8,784 nt of DNA from Candidatus Cloacimonadota bacterium (GTDB lineage Bacteria > Cloacimonadota > Cloacimonadia > Cloacimonadales > TCS61). Positions within the stretch are counted from its first letter, which is position 1. Each line of letters opens with the position of its first letter. Positions 1 to 6,028 of the stretch are shown here, in pieces. Below the pieces are notes generated by a model. That model was given only the letters and a program-made list of their open reading frames with translations, searched no databases and was not told where the DNA came from. The position numbers and the translations under genes are program-made. Location of the stretch: the NCBI GenBank assembly GCA_030626645.1, contig DAOUTP010000060.1, forward strand, positions 1 through 8,784, in the 5' to 3' direction.

Positions 1-144
1 GAACACATTAGAGTTATTAATCCGCTTTCAAAACATCATGAAGAAAATGTAAGAATTTATAAAGAGGAAATTGCTTATAACGGTGTTTCAGTAGTTATTC
101 CTCGCAGACCTTGTATTCACGTTTATGCAAAGAAGAAAAGATAA
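1..144 (+). CDS. iorA: Indolepyruvate:ferredoxin oxidoreductase alpha subunit (IorA), C-terminal end only
   Basis: Frame 1 is open from the window edge to TAA at 142-144 and gives 47 residues. The end reads VSVVIPRRPCIHVY followed by a basic tail, which resembles the region of IorA near the end of its pyrophosphate-enzyme part (consensus roughly VSVIIxRRPC). IorA with IorB oxidatively decarboxylates aryl pyruvates such as indolepyruvate to the acyl-CoA and reduces ferredoxin, in the cytoplasm of anaerobes that ferment aromatic amino acids. Many IorA proteins continue after this motif into a domain binding two [4Fe-4S] clusters. Here the protein stops 10 residues after the RRPC cysteine and iorB begins 12 nt later, so that domain is absent. 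Identification rests on the tail and on the iorB neighbour. Confidence 0.75.
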   Translation, partial: EHIRVINPLSKHHEENVRIYKEEIAYNGVSVVIPRRPCIHVYAKKKR

Positions 145-156
145 TAGGAGATTAAT

Positions 157-738
157 ATGAAAAAAGATATAATTCTTGCGGGGGTTGGTGGTCAGGGAAT
201 CCTATCTATTGCTGCTATTATTGGAACTGCAGCTATTTAAAGTGATCTCCATTTGAAACAAGCAGAAGTTCATGGAATGAGCCAGAGAGGAGGAGATGTA
301 CAATCTCACCTTAGAATTTCGGATAAAGCGATTCATTCAGATCTGATCCCAAACGGTGGGGCAGACTTGATAATTAGTGTAGAACCGATGGAATCTCTGC
401 GCTATTTACCTTATCTATCCGAAAATGGTTGGCTTATAACAAATACAAATGCGTTTATTAATATTCCTAATTACCCCGATTATGATGAATTGATGAAAAC
501 TATAAAATCATTACCAAATCGTATTGCTCTTGATGCTGATAAAATTGCTAAAGATATTGGCTCGCCGCGTTCTATGAATATGGTTGTCTTAGGTGCTGCA
601 TCAAAATTTCTGAATCTGCCTTATAAAAAACTGGAAGAAGGAATTCAAATTATATTTGGAAAAAAGGGTGAAGAGATCGTAGAAATAAATCTGAATGCTA
701 TGAAAGCAGGAAGAAAGATAGCTGAACAAAATAAATAA
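157..738 (+). pseudogene. iorB: Indolepyruvate:ferredoxin oxidoreductase beta subunit (IorB), interrupted by an in-frame TAA
   Basis: ATG at 157 follows AGGAG (146-150) with 6-nt spacing, 12 nt after the iorA stop. The frame runs 193 codons to TAA at 736-738, about normal IorB length. Family features: GVGGQG near the N-terminus (residues 9-14), HGMSQRGG further on, and VEPMESLR. Codon 28 (238-240) is TAA. The reading is collinear on both sides, so a single substitution, most simply AAA (Lys) to TAA, explains it, not a frameshift. Translation from 157 would give 27 residues. A restart is possible at TTG 253, giving 161 aa, but it lacks a Shine-Dalgarno and would lose the GxGGQG loop. IorB is the gamma-type partner of IorA in the oxidoreductase. 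The gene is either freshly inactivated or carries a sequencing/assembly error. The well-kept remainder favours a recent change or an error. Confidence 0.85.
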
Positions 739-754
739 CTGATTATTTTAATAA

Positions 755-780
755 AGAAAGGCACCAGCAGGTGCCTTTCT
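755..780. terminator. Rho-independent terminator after iorB, probably bidirectional
   Basis: An 11-bp perfect stem (755-765 with 770-780, arms AGAAAGGCACC and GGTGCCTTTCT) encloses the tetraloop AGCA. On the + strand it is followed by CATTTTAT. On the - strand it is followed by an A/T stretch that includes TTTATTAAAAT. It lies between convergent iorB and the RRM gene ending at 809, so it can serve both. Confidence 0.85.
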
Positions 781-808
781 CATTTTATAAAAAAAATAAA
801 ATTGTTAT

Positions 809-1123
809 TTAACTGAAAATGTCTTCTCTCGATAACATTTTAGTATAACTTTTTGGATCTTGAGATCGTCGTCCACCAATTCGTCCACTTTTTCTTCTGT
901 CAATTTGACCAAATCTAGCTTTATGAACACTTATTGTTATACCAGCCAATTCAGAATTATCAAGATGCACAATAGCTGATTCTGCTTCATTTATATATGG
1001 CATTTCAGCAAATGCCATTTCGTTTTCGATCTTGATCGACTCAACCTTACCAAATTCTTCAAGTCTTTCTCGTAAATGATCTTGAGAAATATTTTCACAA
1101 CAATTTCCAATATAGATATGCAT
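809..1123 (-). CDS. Small RRM RNA-binding protein, second of a pair, with degenerate RNP1
   Basis: This 104-aa protein has one RNA-recognition motif (about residues 1-70) and a basic Arg/Gly-containing tail (75-87). RNP2 is IYIGNC (residues 3-8). The RNP1 position reads MAFAEMPY (36-43), keeping the aromatic residue but lacking the usual Lys/Arg-Gly, and the beta2-beta3 loop is short compared with its neighbour. Bacterial single-RRM proteins bind RNA in the cytoplasm and in some lineages act in cold or stress responses. The RNA targets here are unknown. Start: ATG at 1123 follows AGAGG. It lies 14 nt downstream of the other RRM gene and is probably co-transcribed with it. The pair looks like an old duplication in which this copy has diverged at the RNA-contact surface. 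Confidence 0.85.
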   Translation of the reverse strand: MHIYIGNCCENISQDHLRERLEEFGKVESIKIENEMAFAEMPYINEAESAIVHLDNSELAGITISVHKARFGQIDRRKSGRIGGRRSQDPKSYTKMLSREDIFS

Positions 1124-1137
1124 TTTGCCTCTTTAAA

Positions 1138-1449
1138 TTATTTTGGAATTTCAGGAAGGTCTGTTTGTCGTCTCCCACCACCTCTATTAGGTCCTCTTCT
1201 ATCATCATTTCGAAAGCGTGCTTGATGTACACAGAGTACATGACCGAAATGTTCCTTATTATCGAGTGCAGAAATTGCATCCCAAGCCTCATTCTCATCT
1301 GGCATATCGATAAATGCAAATGCTTTCCATTCACCATTGATACGATCAATAAGAATAGTAACAGCTTTTATTTCTCCATAATCAGAAAATAAAGATCTTA
1401 AGGTTTCTTTTCCTATGTCACGGGTCATATTCCCAACAAATATTTTCAT
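1138..1449 (-). CDS. Small RRM RNA-binding protein, first of a pair
   Basis: This 103-aa protein has a canonical bacterial RRM at about residues 1-78. RNP2 is IFVGNM (3-8), and RNP1 is KAFAFIDM (42-49), with the phenylalanines that stack on RNA bases. An Arg/Gly-rich tail (80-94) is typical of bacterial RRM proteins and may add nonspecific RNA affinity. ATG at 1449 is preceded by a strong Shine-Dalgarno, GGAGAAAGGG. It is the promoter-proximal gene of a two-gene unit whose 5' region faces the lipoprotein gene at 1607. RNA binding follows from the family; the targets cannot be read from sequence. Confidence 0.9.
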   Translation of the reverse strand: MKIFVGNMTRDIGKETLRSLFSDYGEIKAVTILIDRINGEWKAFAFIDMPDENEAWDAISALDNKEHFGHVLCVHQARFRNDDRRGPNRGGGRRQTDLPEIPK

Positions 1450-1528
1450 TACCCTTTCTCCACTTTCTCTTAGTCTAGTTTAGTCTTTATATCGAATTAC
1501 TATTTTAAATTTAATTAATTTATTGTTC

Positions 1529-1534
1529 TGTCAA
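1529..1534 (-). promoter_or_regulatory. Candidate -35 element for the RRM gene pair
   Basis: The minus strand reads a perfect TTGACA here, 80 nt upstream of the ATG at 1449. The best -10 candidate is TAAATT (minus strand, 1513-1508) at a short 15-nt spacing. At 17 nt the hexamer is AATTTA. The -35 match is good and the -10 is weak, so this is only a tentative promoter. Confidence 0.35.
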
Positions 1535-1550
1535 GAATAACTTTATTCTT
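1533..1550. repeat. Perfect inverted repeat in the divergent intergenic region, possible operator
   Basis: AAGAATAA-CT-TTATTCTT is an 18-bp palindrome with 8-bp arms and a 2-nt centre. It abuts and overlaps by two bases the TTGACA of the minus-strand promoter candidate. It lies 57 nt upstream of the lipoprotein start on the other strand. The position would suit an operator for a dimeric regulator of one or both genes. It is A/T-rich, so chance is a real alternative. Confidence 0.35.
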
Positions 1551-1606
1551 TACATATTTATCAGCTTGTCTCTTTTAGATATGTAATTGAATTTAGGAGA
1601 GTAAAA

Positions 1607-2164
1607 ATGAAAAAAATACTAATATTATTGTGTGCATTTATTCTTTTAAGTGCTTGTGCAAGACAATCTGATCTGACAGTTTATAATGATACCGATCATT
1701 CGATTACCGTTATTCTTGATGGTACGATTCATCAACTTCTAGAAAATGAACCTCCAGCTGTTGAAACATTTTATTTAAATTCATTTGTTCTTTTTGGTGA
1801 AACCATTGATGTTCCAATAATTATTAATGGTCAAGTTTATTTAGAACATAAAGAATTTACAATAGAAATGAAACCTAATAAGGATAAAGCATATCATGTG
1901 GAATTTGACAGAGCGGGACTGCAAATAAATAATGTATCACTTTTCCCAATTAGTTTAGTTCAATTAAGAAAAGAAGGTGAAGCTGATTGGAGTGAGAACA
2001 TAATCGATGAAGTCTTGTACACTGAAACCTTAAGTCCGACATTTTCGATTATACCCAATTATGATTTTATCAAATTTACGGATATATTTGAGACAGAATA
2101 TCCAGAAGAATTAATAGAATTGAATGCAGGTGAAACTACTTTATTTGTATTTTTTGGAATATGA
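1607..2164 (+). CDS. Small putative lipoprotein of unknown function
   Basis: This 185-aa protein starts at ATG 1607 behind AGGAGA (1595-1600). It has a type II signal peptide: KK, a hydrophobic stretch (4-14) and a lipobox L14-S15-A16-C17, so Cys17 should be lipidated. S/A before the cysteine and RQS after it do not suggest inner-membrane retention by E. coli rules. The mature part looks all-beta and perhaps two-lobed. A first unit starts near residue 22 (DLTVYNDTDHSI). A second starts near 105 (LQINNVSLFPISLV) with a W128-S-E-N signature and a late LxAGETTLF strand. The second unit loosely recalls the beta-sandwich domain found in many bacterial lipoproteins with an Asn-rich first strand and a W(G/S)xD/N turn; this is an impression only. 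It is monocistronic and convergent with the next gene, 9 nt away. Confidence 0.8.
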   Translation: MKKILILLCAFILLSACARQSDLTVYNDTDHSITVILDGTIHQLLENEPPAVETFYLNSFVLFGETIDVPIIINGQVYLEHKEFTIEMKPNKDKAYHVEFDRAGLQINNVSLFPISLVQLRKEGEADWSENIIDEVLYTETLSPTFSIIPNYDFIKFTDIFETEYPEELIELNAGETTLFVFFGI

Positions 2165-2173
2165 TCTAATAAT

Positions 2174-2779
2174 TTAAATAATATTTTTCAACATTTCTCT
2201 ATTTTTAGAGATATCGGGATGAGTTTGCTTTTTACCGAATTCTTTTCTGCGTGAATCAAATCGCGAGATTATTTCTGGTATCATTAATTCCCATTCCAGT
2301 GGATTTATCATTCTTTTAGATCTATATGTATTAACAACTAGCTCAAACACATCTTTAAATTTATTGAAATTGTAGGTAGACGCCCAGAATAAAAGAAAGT
2401 GAATCAGATCGGTTTCCGGAAAATCATATACCCATTCACTAAAATCTAACATATAATATTTGCCGTTTGAGAAGAGATAATTTTTTGGATTATTATCGAA
2501 ATGGCATATACATTTGCTACCTTTAGATTCAAGTGAATGAAGATTGACCATTAATCCAGTGATCTTTGCAAAATTCGGTTGTTCAAGATCCATTATAGGA
2601 ATTCCATCAATATATTCTAACATTAATGTATTCTTACCGTCGTTGTCAAGAAGCCTTGGCGTGTAGGGTAATTTTTTCTTGTAGATATATAGTTCTTTCT
2701 TAAACATTTTTGGAGAATTACAAATCTTAATAACCTGATTTTTCTCCTTACTGATAATAATTTCCGATTTCATGATCAT
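2174..2779 (-). CDS. Protein-kinase-like (APH/Bud32-type) small phosphotransferase
   Basis: This 201-aa protein keeps the skeleton of the protein-kinase-like fold: an ATP-lysine candidate K18 in VIKI, a paired acidic residue E29 in KKELYIY, a hinge-like LMLEYIDGIP (52-61), a catalytic loop H93-F-D95-x4-N100, and a metal-binding D112 in LDFSEW (a DFG-like position). D124 in ETDL may be the structural aspartate of the C-lobe. It is much shorter than typical aminoglycoside or choline kinases (about 260-300 aa) and closer to compact RIO/Bud32-type kinases. The substrate is unknown. ATG at 2779 overlaps the mobB stop by 4 nt (ATGA). A second ATG at 2773 sits at better spacing from AGAGA, so the true start may be two codons later. 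Coupling to mobB suggests co-production. No terminator separates its end from the convergent lipoprotein gene. Confidence 0.75.
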   Translation of the reverse strand: MIMKSEIIISKEKNQVIKICNSPKMFKKELYIYKKKLPYTPRLLDNDGKNTLMLEYIDGIPIMDLEQPNFAKITGLMVNLHSLESKGSKCICHFDNNPKNYLFSNGKYYMLDFSEWVYDFPETDLIHFLLFWASTYNFNKFKDVFELVVNTYRSKRMINPLEWELMIPEIISRFDSRRKEFGKKQTHPDISKNREMLKNII

Positions 2780-3525
2780 TCTCTTATTTTTATATCTATA
2801 CTGTCACCTTCATGATATCCTTTCAAATGCTTAATAAAAGCTTTTATTATATCTTTTAATGTATTTTGAACATAAGGTACAATATTAATATCATTTCCGG
2901 CAATTTCAATTTGTATATCAAGATTCCGGTCTGTTTTACAATCTTTACGTATGTTACGACCGGCAAGAATTCCAGAAACCATCTCTCTGCAATTCATTCC
3001 GCATTCACCACAACATTCAAGTTTAGGAAGTGGAAGCACATGAAATACTTTTTCAACAACAAGGTCGGTAAGTCCTTTTATCTGATCTTTAGATTTAAAT
3101 ACTTTCAGTTCTCTGAATTTATCATTATCATCGGAGTATTTACCGGAAACAGCAAATACAGTTCCATCAACTAGTTCTTTCAATTGCTCTTCATCTTTTG
3201 CACAAATAATGCGGGGGAGAGCAACATCTTTCATCCCTTCCACAACTACATAATCACTTTTAAGATGAGAAAGCATTTCGTTCAAAGAAAGCTGCCTGTT
3301 CCAGATTTGATAAGTCTCTGTAATTCCTCTGGCAATCACTGTGTCACCACTTGCTTGTGCATGTTTCCAACTGTTACTTCCTTTTTTCTCCATCGTGAAA
3401 TTCTCATTATGGATATCCTTGATAGAAGTTACTTTGAATCCTCGTTTTCTTAATTCTTTCATCAACTCTATGGTGACAGTCGTTTTGCCAGTATGATGAT
3501 ATCCTGCTACACTAAAAACTTTCAT
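2776..3525 (-). CDS. mobB: MobB-type GTPase for molybdopterin guanine dinucleotide cofactor synthesis, with C-terminal cysteine cluster
   Basis: The 249-aa protein has an N-terminal MobB P-loop domain (about 1-165): Walker A G8-YHHT-GKTT (8-16), the family SWKHAQASGD region (52-61) and VVEGMKDVALP (94-104) with the conserved V-E-G after the second main strand. MobB binds GTP and assists MobA in attaching GMP to molybdopterin (or its tungsten form) in the cytoplasm. After it comes C172-x2-C175-x3-C179-x16-C196 (plus C171), resembling a small [4Fe-4S]-type motif. A last segment (202-249) reads as a beta-alpha-beta unit and resembles tails of some archaeal and clostridial MobB proteins. E. coli MobB (about 175 aa) lacks both. 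ATG at 3525 has GGAG 13 nt upstream, a long spacing. No other molybdenum-cofactor gene is in view. The gene lies 21 nt after the diguanylate cyclase and overlaps the kinase gene. Confidence 0.85.
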   Translation of the reverse strand: MKVFSVAGYHHTGKTTVTIELMKELRKRGFKVTSIKDIHNENFTMEKKGSNSWKHAQASGDTVIARGITETYQIWNRQLSLNEMLSHLKSDYVVVEGMKDVALPRIICAKDEEQLKELVDGTVFAVSGKYSDDNDKFRELKVFKSKDQIKGLTDLVVEKVFHVLPLPKLECCGECGMNCREMVSGILAGRNIRKDCKTDRNLDIQIEIAGNDINIVPYVQNTLKDIIKAFIKHLKGYHEGDSIDIKIRE

Positions 3526-3546
3526 TTTTAAAATTAAACTCCATAA

Positions 3547-5364
3547 TTATTTAAAACTTTTCTTATATGAAACAATACGATTTTTTCCTAATTTCTTACC
3601 CTCATATAAGGCTTTATCTGCCCTAGAAATGCATTCATCTGTTGTTAATGATTTAGAAAAGGAGCATATCCCAAATGTCATTGTTATGGATATTGTAGAA
3701 TCCTTAAATTCAATCTTTTCTTTTTCAATTTTTTTCCTGATCTTCTCGGTGAATATTTTACTACCTTTATTATCAGTTCCAGGAAGTAAGAATAGGAATT
3801 CTTCCCCTCCCCAACGGGCGCAAACATCTTGTTGACGTATAGTTTTCCGTATCAAATTTGAGAGTGTTATAAGAACTTTGTCTCCTGCATCATGACCATA
3901 AGTATCATTCACATATTTAAAATCATCAATATCGCTTATTACAATTGTAAATGGTTCTGCATTTCTCCTGAATCGTACAGTTTCATAACTTATGTGATCT
4001 AAAACGGCTCGTCTATTGGGTAATTGAGTTAGCGGATCTGTTTTTGCCATCTTCTCCATATCATTTGAGTGTTTCTGTTTCATTCTATATTTACTCAATA
4101 ACACAATGACAATTATGGATAATAAAATTAGCAAAAGAATACCAACAAATAGAAATATATTTCGCTGTTTTTTTTCTCTGGCAATTTTTAAATCATTGAT
4201 ATGACGTTCATACTGCAATTTTTCGATCTGTTTATTTTTTCGTTCATTTTGAAGTTTAGTAATATGCTCTTTGTCGTTACTTTCTGTTTTAAGCTTCTCG
4301 ATCAACATCTGTTTTTCTTCAGCAGTTTTAGTAACTTCTACTAATTTCTCTGTTGTTTTTGCTTTATCCATTTCGTGTTTAATTTCAATATTACTGATCA
4401 GAGTTTCAACTTGTTCCTGATTTATCGCTACTTTTAAGGAGTCTTGATATACTGTGTATAATTTAAAATACTCTAATGCTTTATCTTCGTTACCAATTGC
4501 ATTATAATATTCGTAATTATAAAGAATCTTTTTGCTGTTAATTTCTTGGTTGAGCTTCTCATTAGTATCAGCAAACTTTTGAATGTAAGCGTAAGCTTTT
4601 TCTTTATCTCCAGTTTCTTTATAAATTTTGCCCAATGCTTCATATGTCCGCACAAGGCTTTCAAGATTATCTAATTCATTGTAATTTTCAGCTGCTGTAT
4701 TATAATGCAATTCAGCGAAATAATAATCTTCATAATAAAGGTCGATCTCTCCTAATTTTTCACAAGTTAAAGCGAGAGAAGCTTTATTATCGAAATTTAA
4801 ATGTTGATCTAAAGAAAGTTCATAGTTTTCATAAGCACCCTTAAGGTCTTCCAGAGCATAATAGATCTCTGCAATAATAAAATGACATTTTGCTAATCCA
4901 ATATGATTTTTATGTTTTTTACTCAGGTCTAAAGCTTGGACTGCATGTTCAAATGCAATAACGTTTTCTCCTAAAATATTATTGTATGTTGCAAGATTGT
5001 ATAACGCAGTTATTTGGAGTTCAAGATTGTTGATCTTTTTCGCTGAATTTAAAGACAATGTCATATACTCAATTGCTTTTTTATAATTATCCAAGTAATT
5101 ATATGTTATGGCGATATTTTGTAATTGTTGAGCTTGTTGTAATTTATTATGATTTTTTGTAGAAATTTTTAGTGCGATTATACCATATTCTAAACTAGCC
5201 TGAGGGTAAATCAACCAATAGGATTTTTGTAATTCATCCAGGATCAATAATTTTTCCTTGCCTGTTGCTGAATCCAGATCAAGTTTCAATTTGTCCAGCC
5301 TGGTTGCAGTAAATCCTTGAACAATAAACAAAAATAATAATAGAGTTAATATGAATTTTTTCAA
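3547..5364 (-). CDS. Membrane diguanylate cyclase with extracytoplasmic TPR sensor domain
   Basis: The 605-aa protein comprises a signal peptide or anchor (1-20), alpha-helical TPR repeats (about 40-310, e.g. A-x3-G-x2-Y patterns at LGEIDLYY 204-211 and LGKIYKETGDKEKA 244-257), a charged coiled coil (about 316-400), one membrane helix (402-424) and a cytoplasmic GGDEF domain (440-600). Catalytic features are intact: DIDDFKYVND (478-487) with metal aspartate D478, G519-G520-E521-E522-F523, and an inhibitory I-site R510-x2-D513 five residues before GGEEF. It should make c-di-GMP from two GTP and be product-inhibited. TPR plus coiled coil suggest a signal-relaying dimer that senses a protein or peptide outside the membrane. 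The start is TTG at 5364, chosen because AGAGGA sits just upstream. It follows the four-gene membrane block by 22 nt. Confidence 0.92.
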   Translation of the reverse strand: MKKFILTLLLFLFIVQGFTATRLDKLKLDLDSATGKEKLLILDELQKSYWLIYPQASLEYGIIALKISTKNHNKLQQAQQLQNIAITYNYLDNYKKAIEYMTLSLNSAKKINNLELQITALYNLATYNNILGENVIAFEHAVQALDLSKKHKNHIGLAKCHFIIAEIYYALEDLKGAYENYELSLDQHLNFDNKASLALTCEKLGEIDLYYEDYYFAELHYNTAAENYNELDNLESLVRTYEALGKIYKETGDKEKAYAYIQKFADTNEKLNQEINSKKILYNYEYYNAIGNEDKALEYFKLYTVYQDSLKVAINQEQVETLISNIEIKHEMDKAKTTEKLVEVTKTAEEKQMLIEKLKTESNDKEHITKLQNERKNKQIEKLQYERHINDLKIAREKKQRNIFLFVGILLLILLSIIVIVLLSKYRMKQKHSNDMEKMAKTDPLTQLPNRRAVLDHISYETVRFRRNAEPFTIVISDIDDFKYVNDTYGHDAGDKVLITLSNLIRKTIRQQDVCARWGGEEFLFLLPGTDNKGSKIFTEKIRKKIEKEKIEFKDSTISITMTFGICSFSKSLTTDECISRADKALYEGKKLGKNRIVSYKKSFK

Positions 5365-5386
5365 AACAAATCCTCTTTATTTTTAA
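5365..5386 (-). promoter_or_regulatory. Ribosome binding site deciding a TTG start
   Basis: The minus strand reads AAAGAGGATTTGTT immediately before TTG (5364-5362). AGAGGA is at proper spacing and the signal-peptide residues KKFILTLLL follow directly. No in-frame ATG is available upstream in this 22-nt gap. TTG predicts weaker initiation than for the ATG-started genes before it. Confidence 0.6.
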
Positions 5387-6028
5387 TTATGGGTGAATAA
5401 TTCCCAGCCAATCGCCTAGAAGAAATTGTAATCTTCCGATCAAGAGGGAAATACGAGCCATAGCTGTATAACCAAAAGCTGCACCAAAACTTACCATAAG
5501 GAAATAAATTCCAATTTTTGCTGAAACACCCAGCGCGCCAGTATGCTTCTTACTGAAATAAAAATATATTACCCCGCAGATTGTTCCAACAATGAGCATA
5601 AGTCGTCCAATAACTGTAACCCAACTATCCCCGATGAAAGGGTTTATCATTGTAGCTGTTAATTGATTTAATACATCAGATTTAAGATAACGAAGAAAAA
5701 ATACACCGGATGTTGTCCCAATAATTACAGATATTGGAAATCGGCTGACCCATTCAGTTTTCGGGATCAAACGCATAAGCATCATTAAACCAAGGATTGC
5801 CGGGATCAGTTTGATCCAGTTTGCGCTAAAATCCTGAGTTAGTGGATTATAAAGATTTGGAATTAGAATGAAGAAAATAGTATAAACAAACCAATATCCA
5901 GCTGAAAGACCAACAAATATCTGTTCGGCTGTTTTATAGAAGGGATTATCTTTATAAAGAAAGCTAAAGATCGCAAACGTAAAAAGAGCGCCCAGCCAAA
6001 TACCTAATGTAGTAAAGAATTGTTCCAT
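5387..6028 (-). CDS. Polytopic membrane protein of unknown function (fourth gene of membrane block)
   Basis: The 213-aa protein has about six hydrophobic helices (roughly 4-24, 36-57, 70-88, 97-114, 135-157, 168-190) and an amphipathic C-terminal segment (194-212). Polar motifs stand out: YKDNPFYKTAEQIFVGLSAG (25-44) after helix 1, where charged and aromatic residues lead into a Gly-rich helix, and R86/R96 flanking helix 4. No enzyme or transporter signature is recognised. The start codon ATG (6028) shares one base with the preceding gene's stop (TAATG), behind a strong GGGAGG inside that gene's end, so translation is probably coupled. By context it is the fourth component of an envelope complex with the three upstream genes. 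A transport or scaffolding role is only a guess. Confidence 0.8.
   Translation of the reverse strand: MEQFFTTLGIWLGALFTFAIFSFLYKDNPFYKTAEQIFVGLSAGYWFVYTIFFILIPNLYNPLTQDFSANWIKLIPAILGLMMLMRLIPKTEWVSRFPISVIIGTTSGVFFLRYLKSDVLNQLTATMINPFIGDSWVTVIGRLMLIVGTICGVIYFYFSKKHTGALGVSAKIGIYFLMVSFGAAFGYTAMARISLLIGRLQFLLGDWLGIIHP

Noticed and set aside
253..738. A 161-aa gene starting at TTG 253 as a stand-alone CDS
   Set aside because: No Shine-Dalgarno precedes TTG 253, and the frame continues upstream through a stop into a perfect IorB N-terminus with its own ribosome site at 146-150. It is better described as the 3' part of interrupted iorB.
1095..1392. Overlapping open frames (minus 1095-1349 and plus 1165-1392)
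   Set aside because: Both lie across the 1138-1449 RRM gene in other frames, lack ribosome sites and show no recognisable motifs.
1549..1581. Plus-strand promoter for the lipoprotein (TTTACA ... TAGATA)
   Set aside because: The spacing is 21 nt and both hexamers are poor; other pairings are worse. I could not support a specific promoter on this strand.
2196..2211. Hairpin TCTCTA-TTTT-TAGAGA as a terminator for either convergent gene
   Set aside because: The stem is only 6 bp and A/T-rich, lies inside the kinase coding sequence, and no T-tract follows it on either strand.
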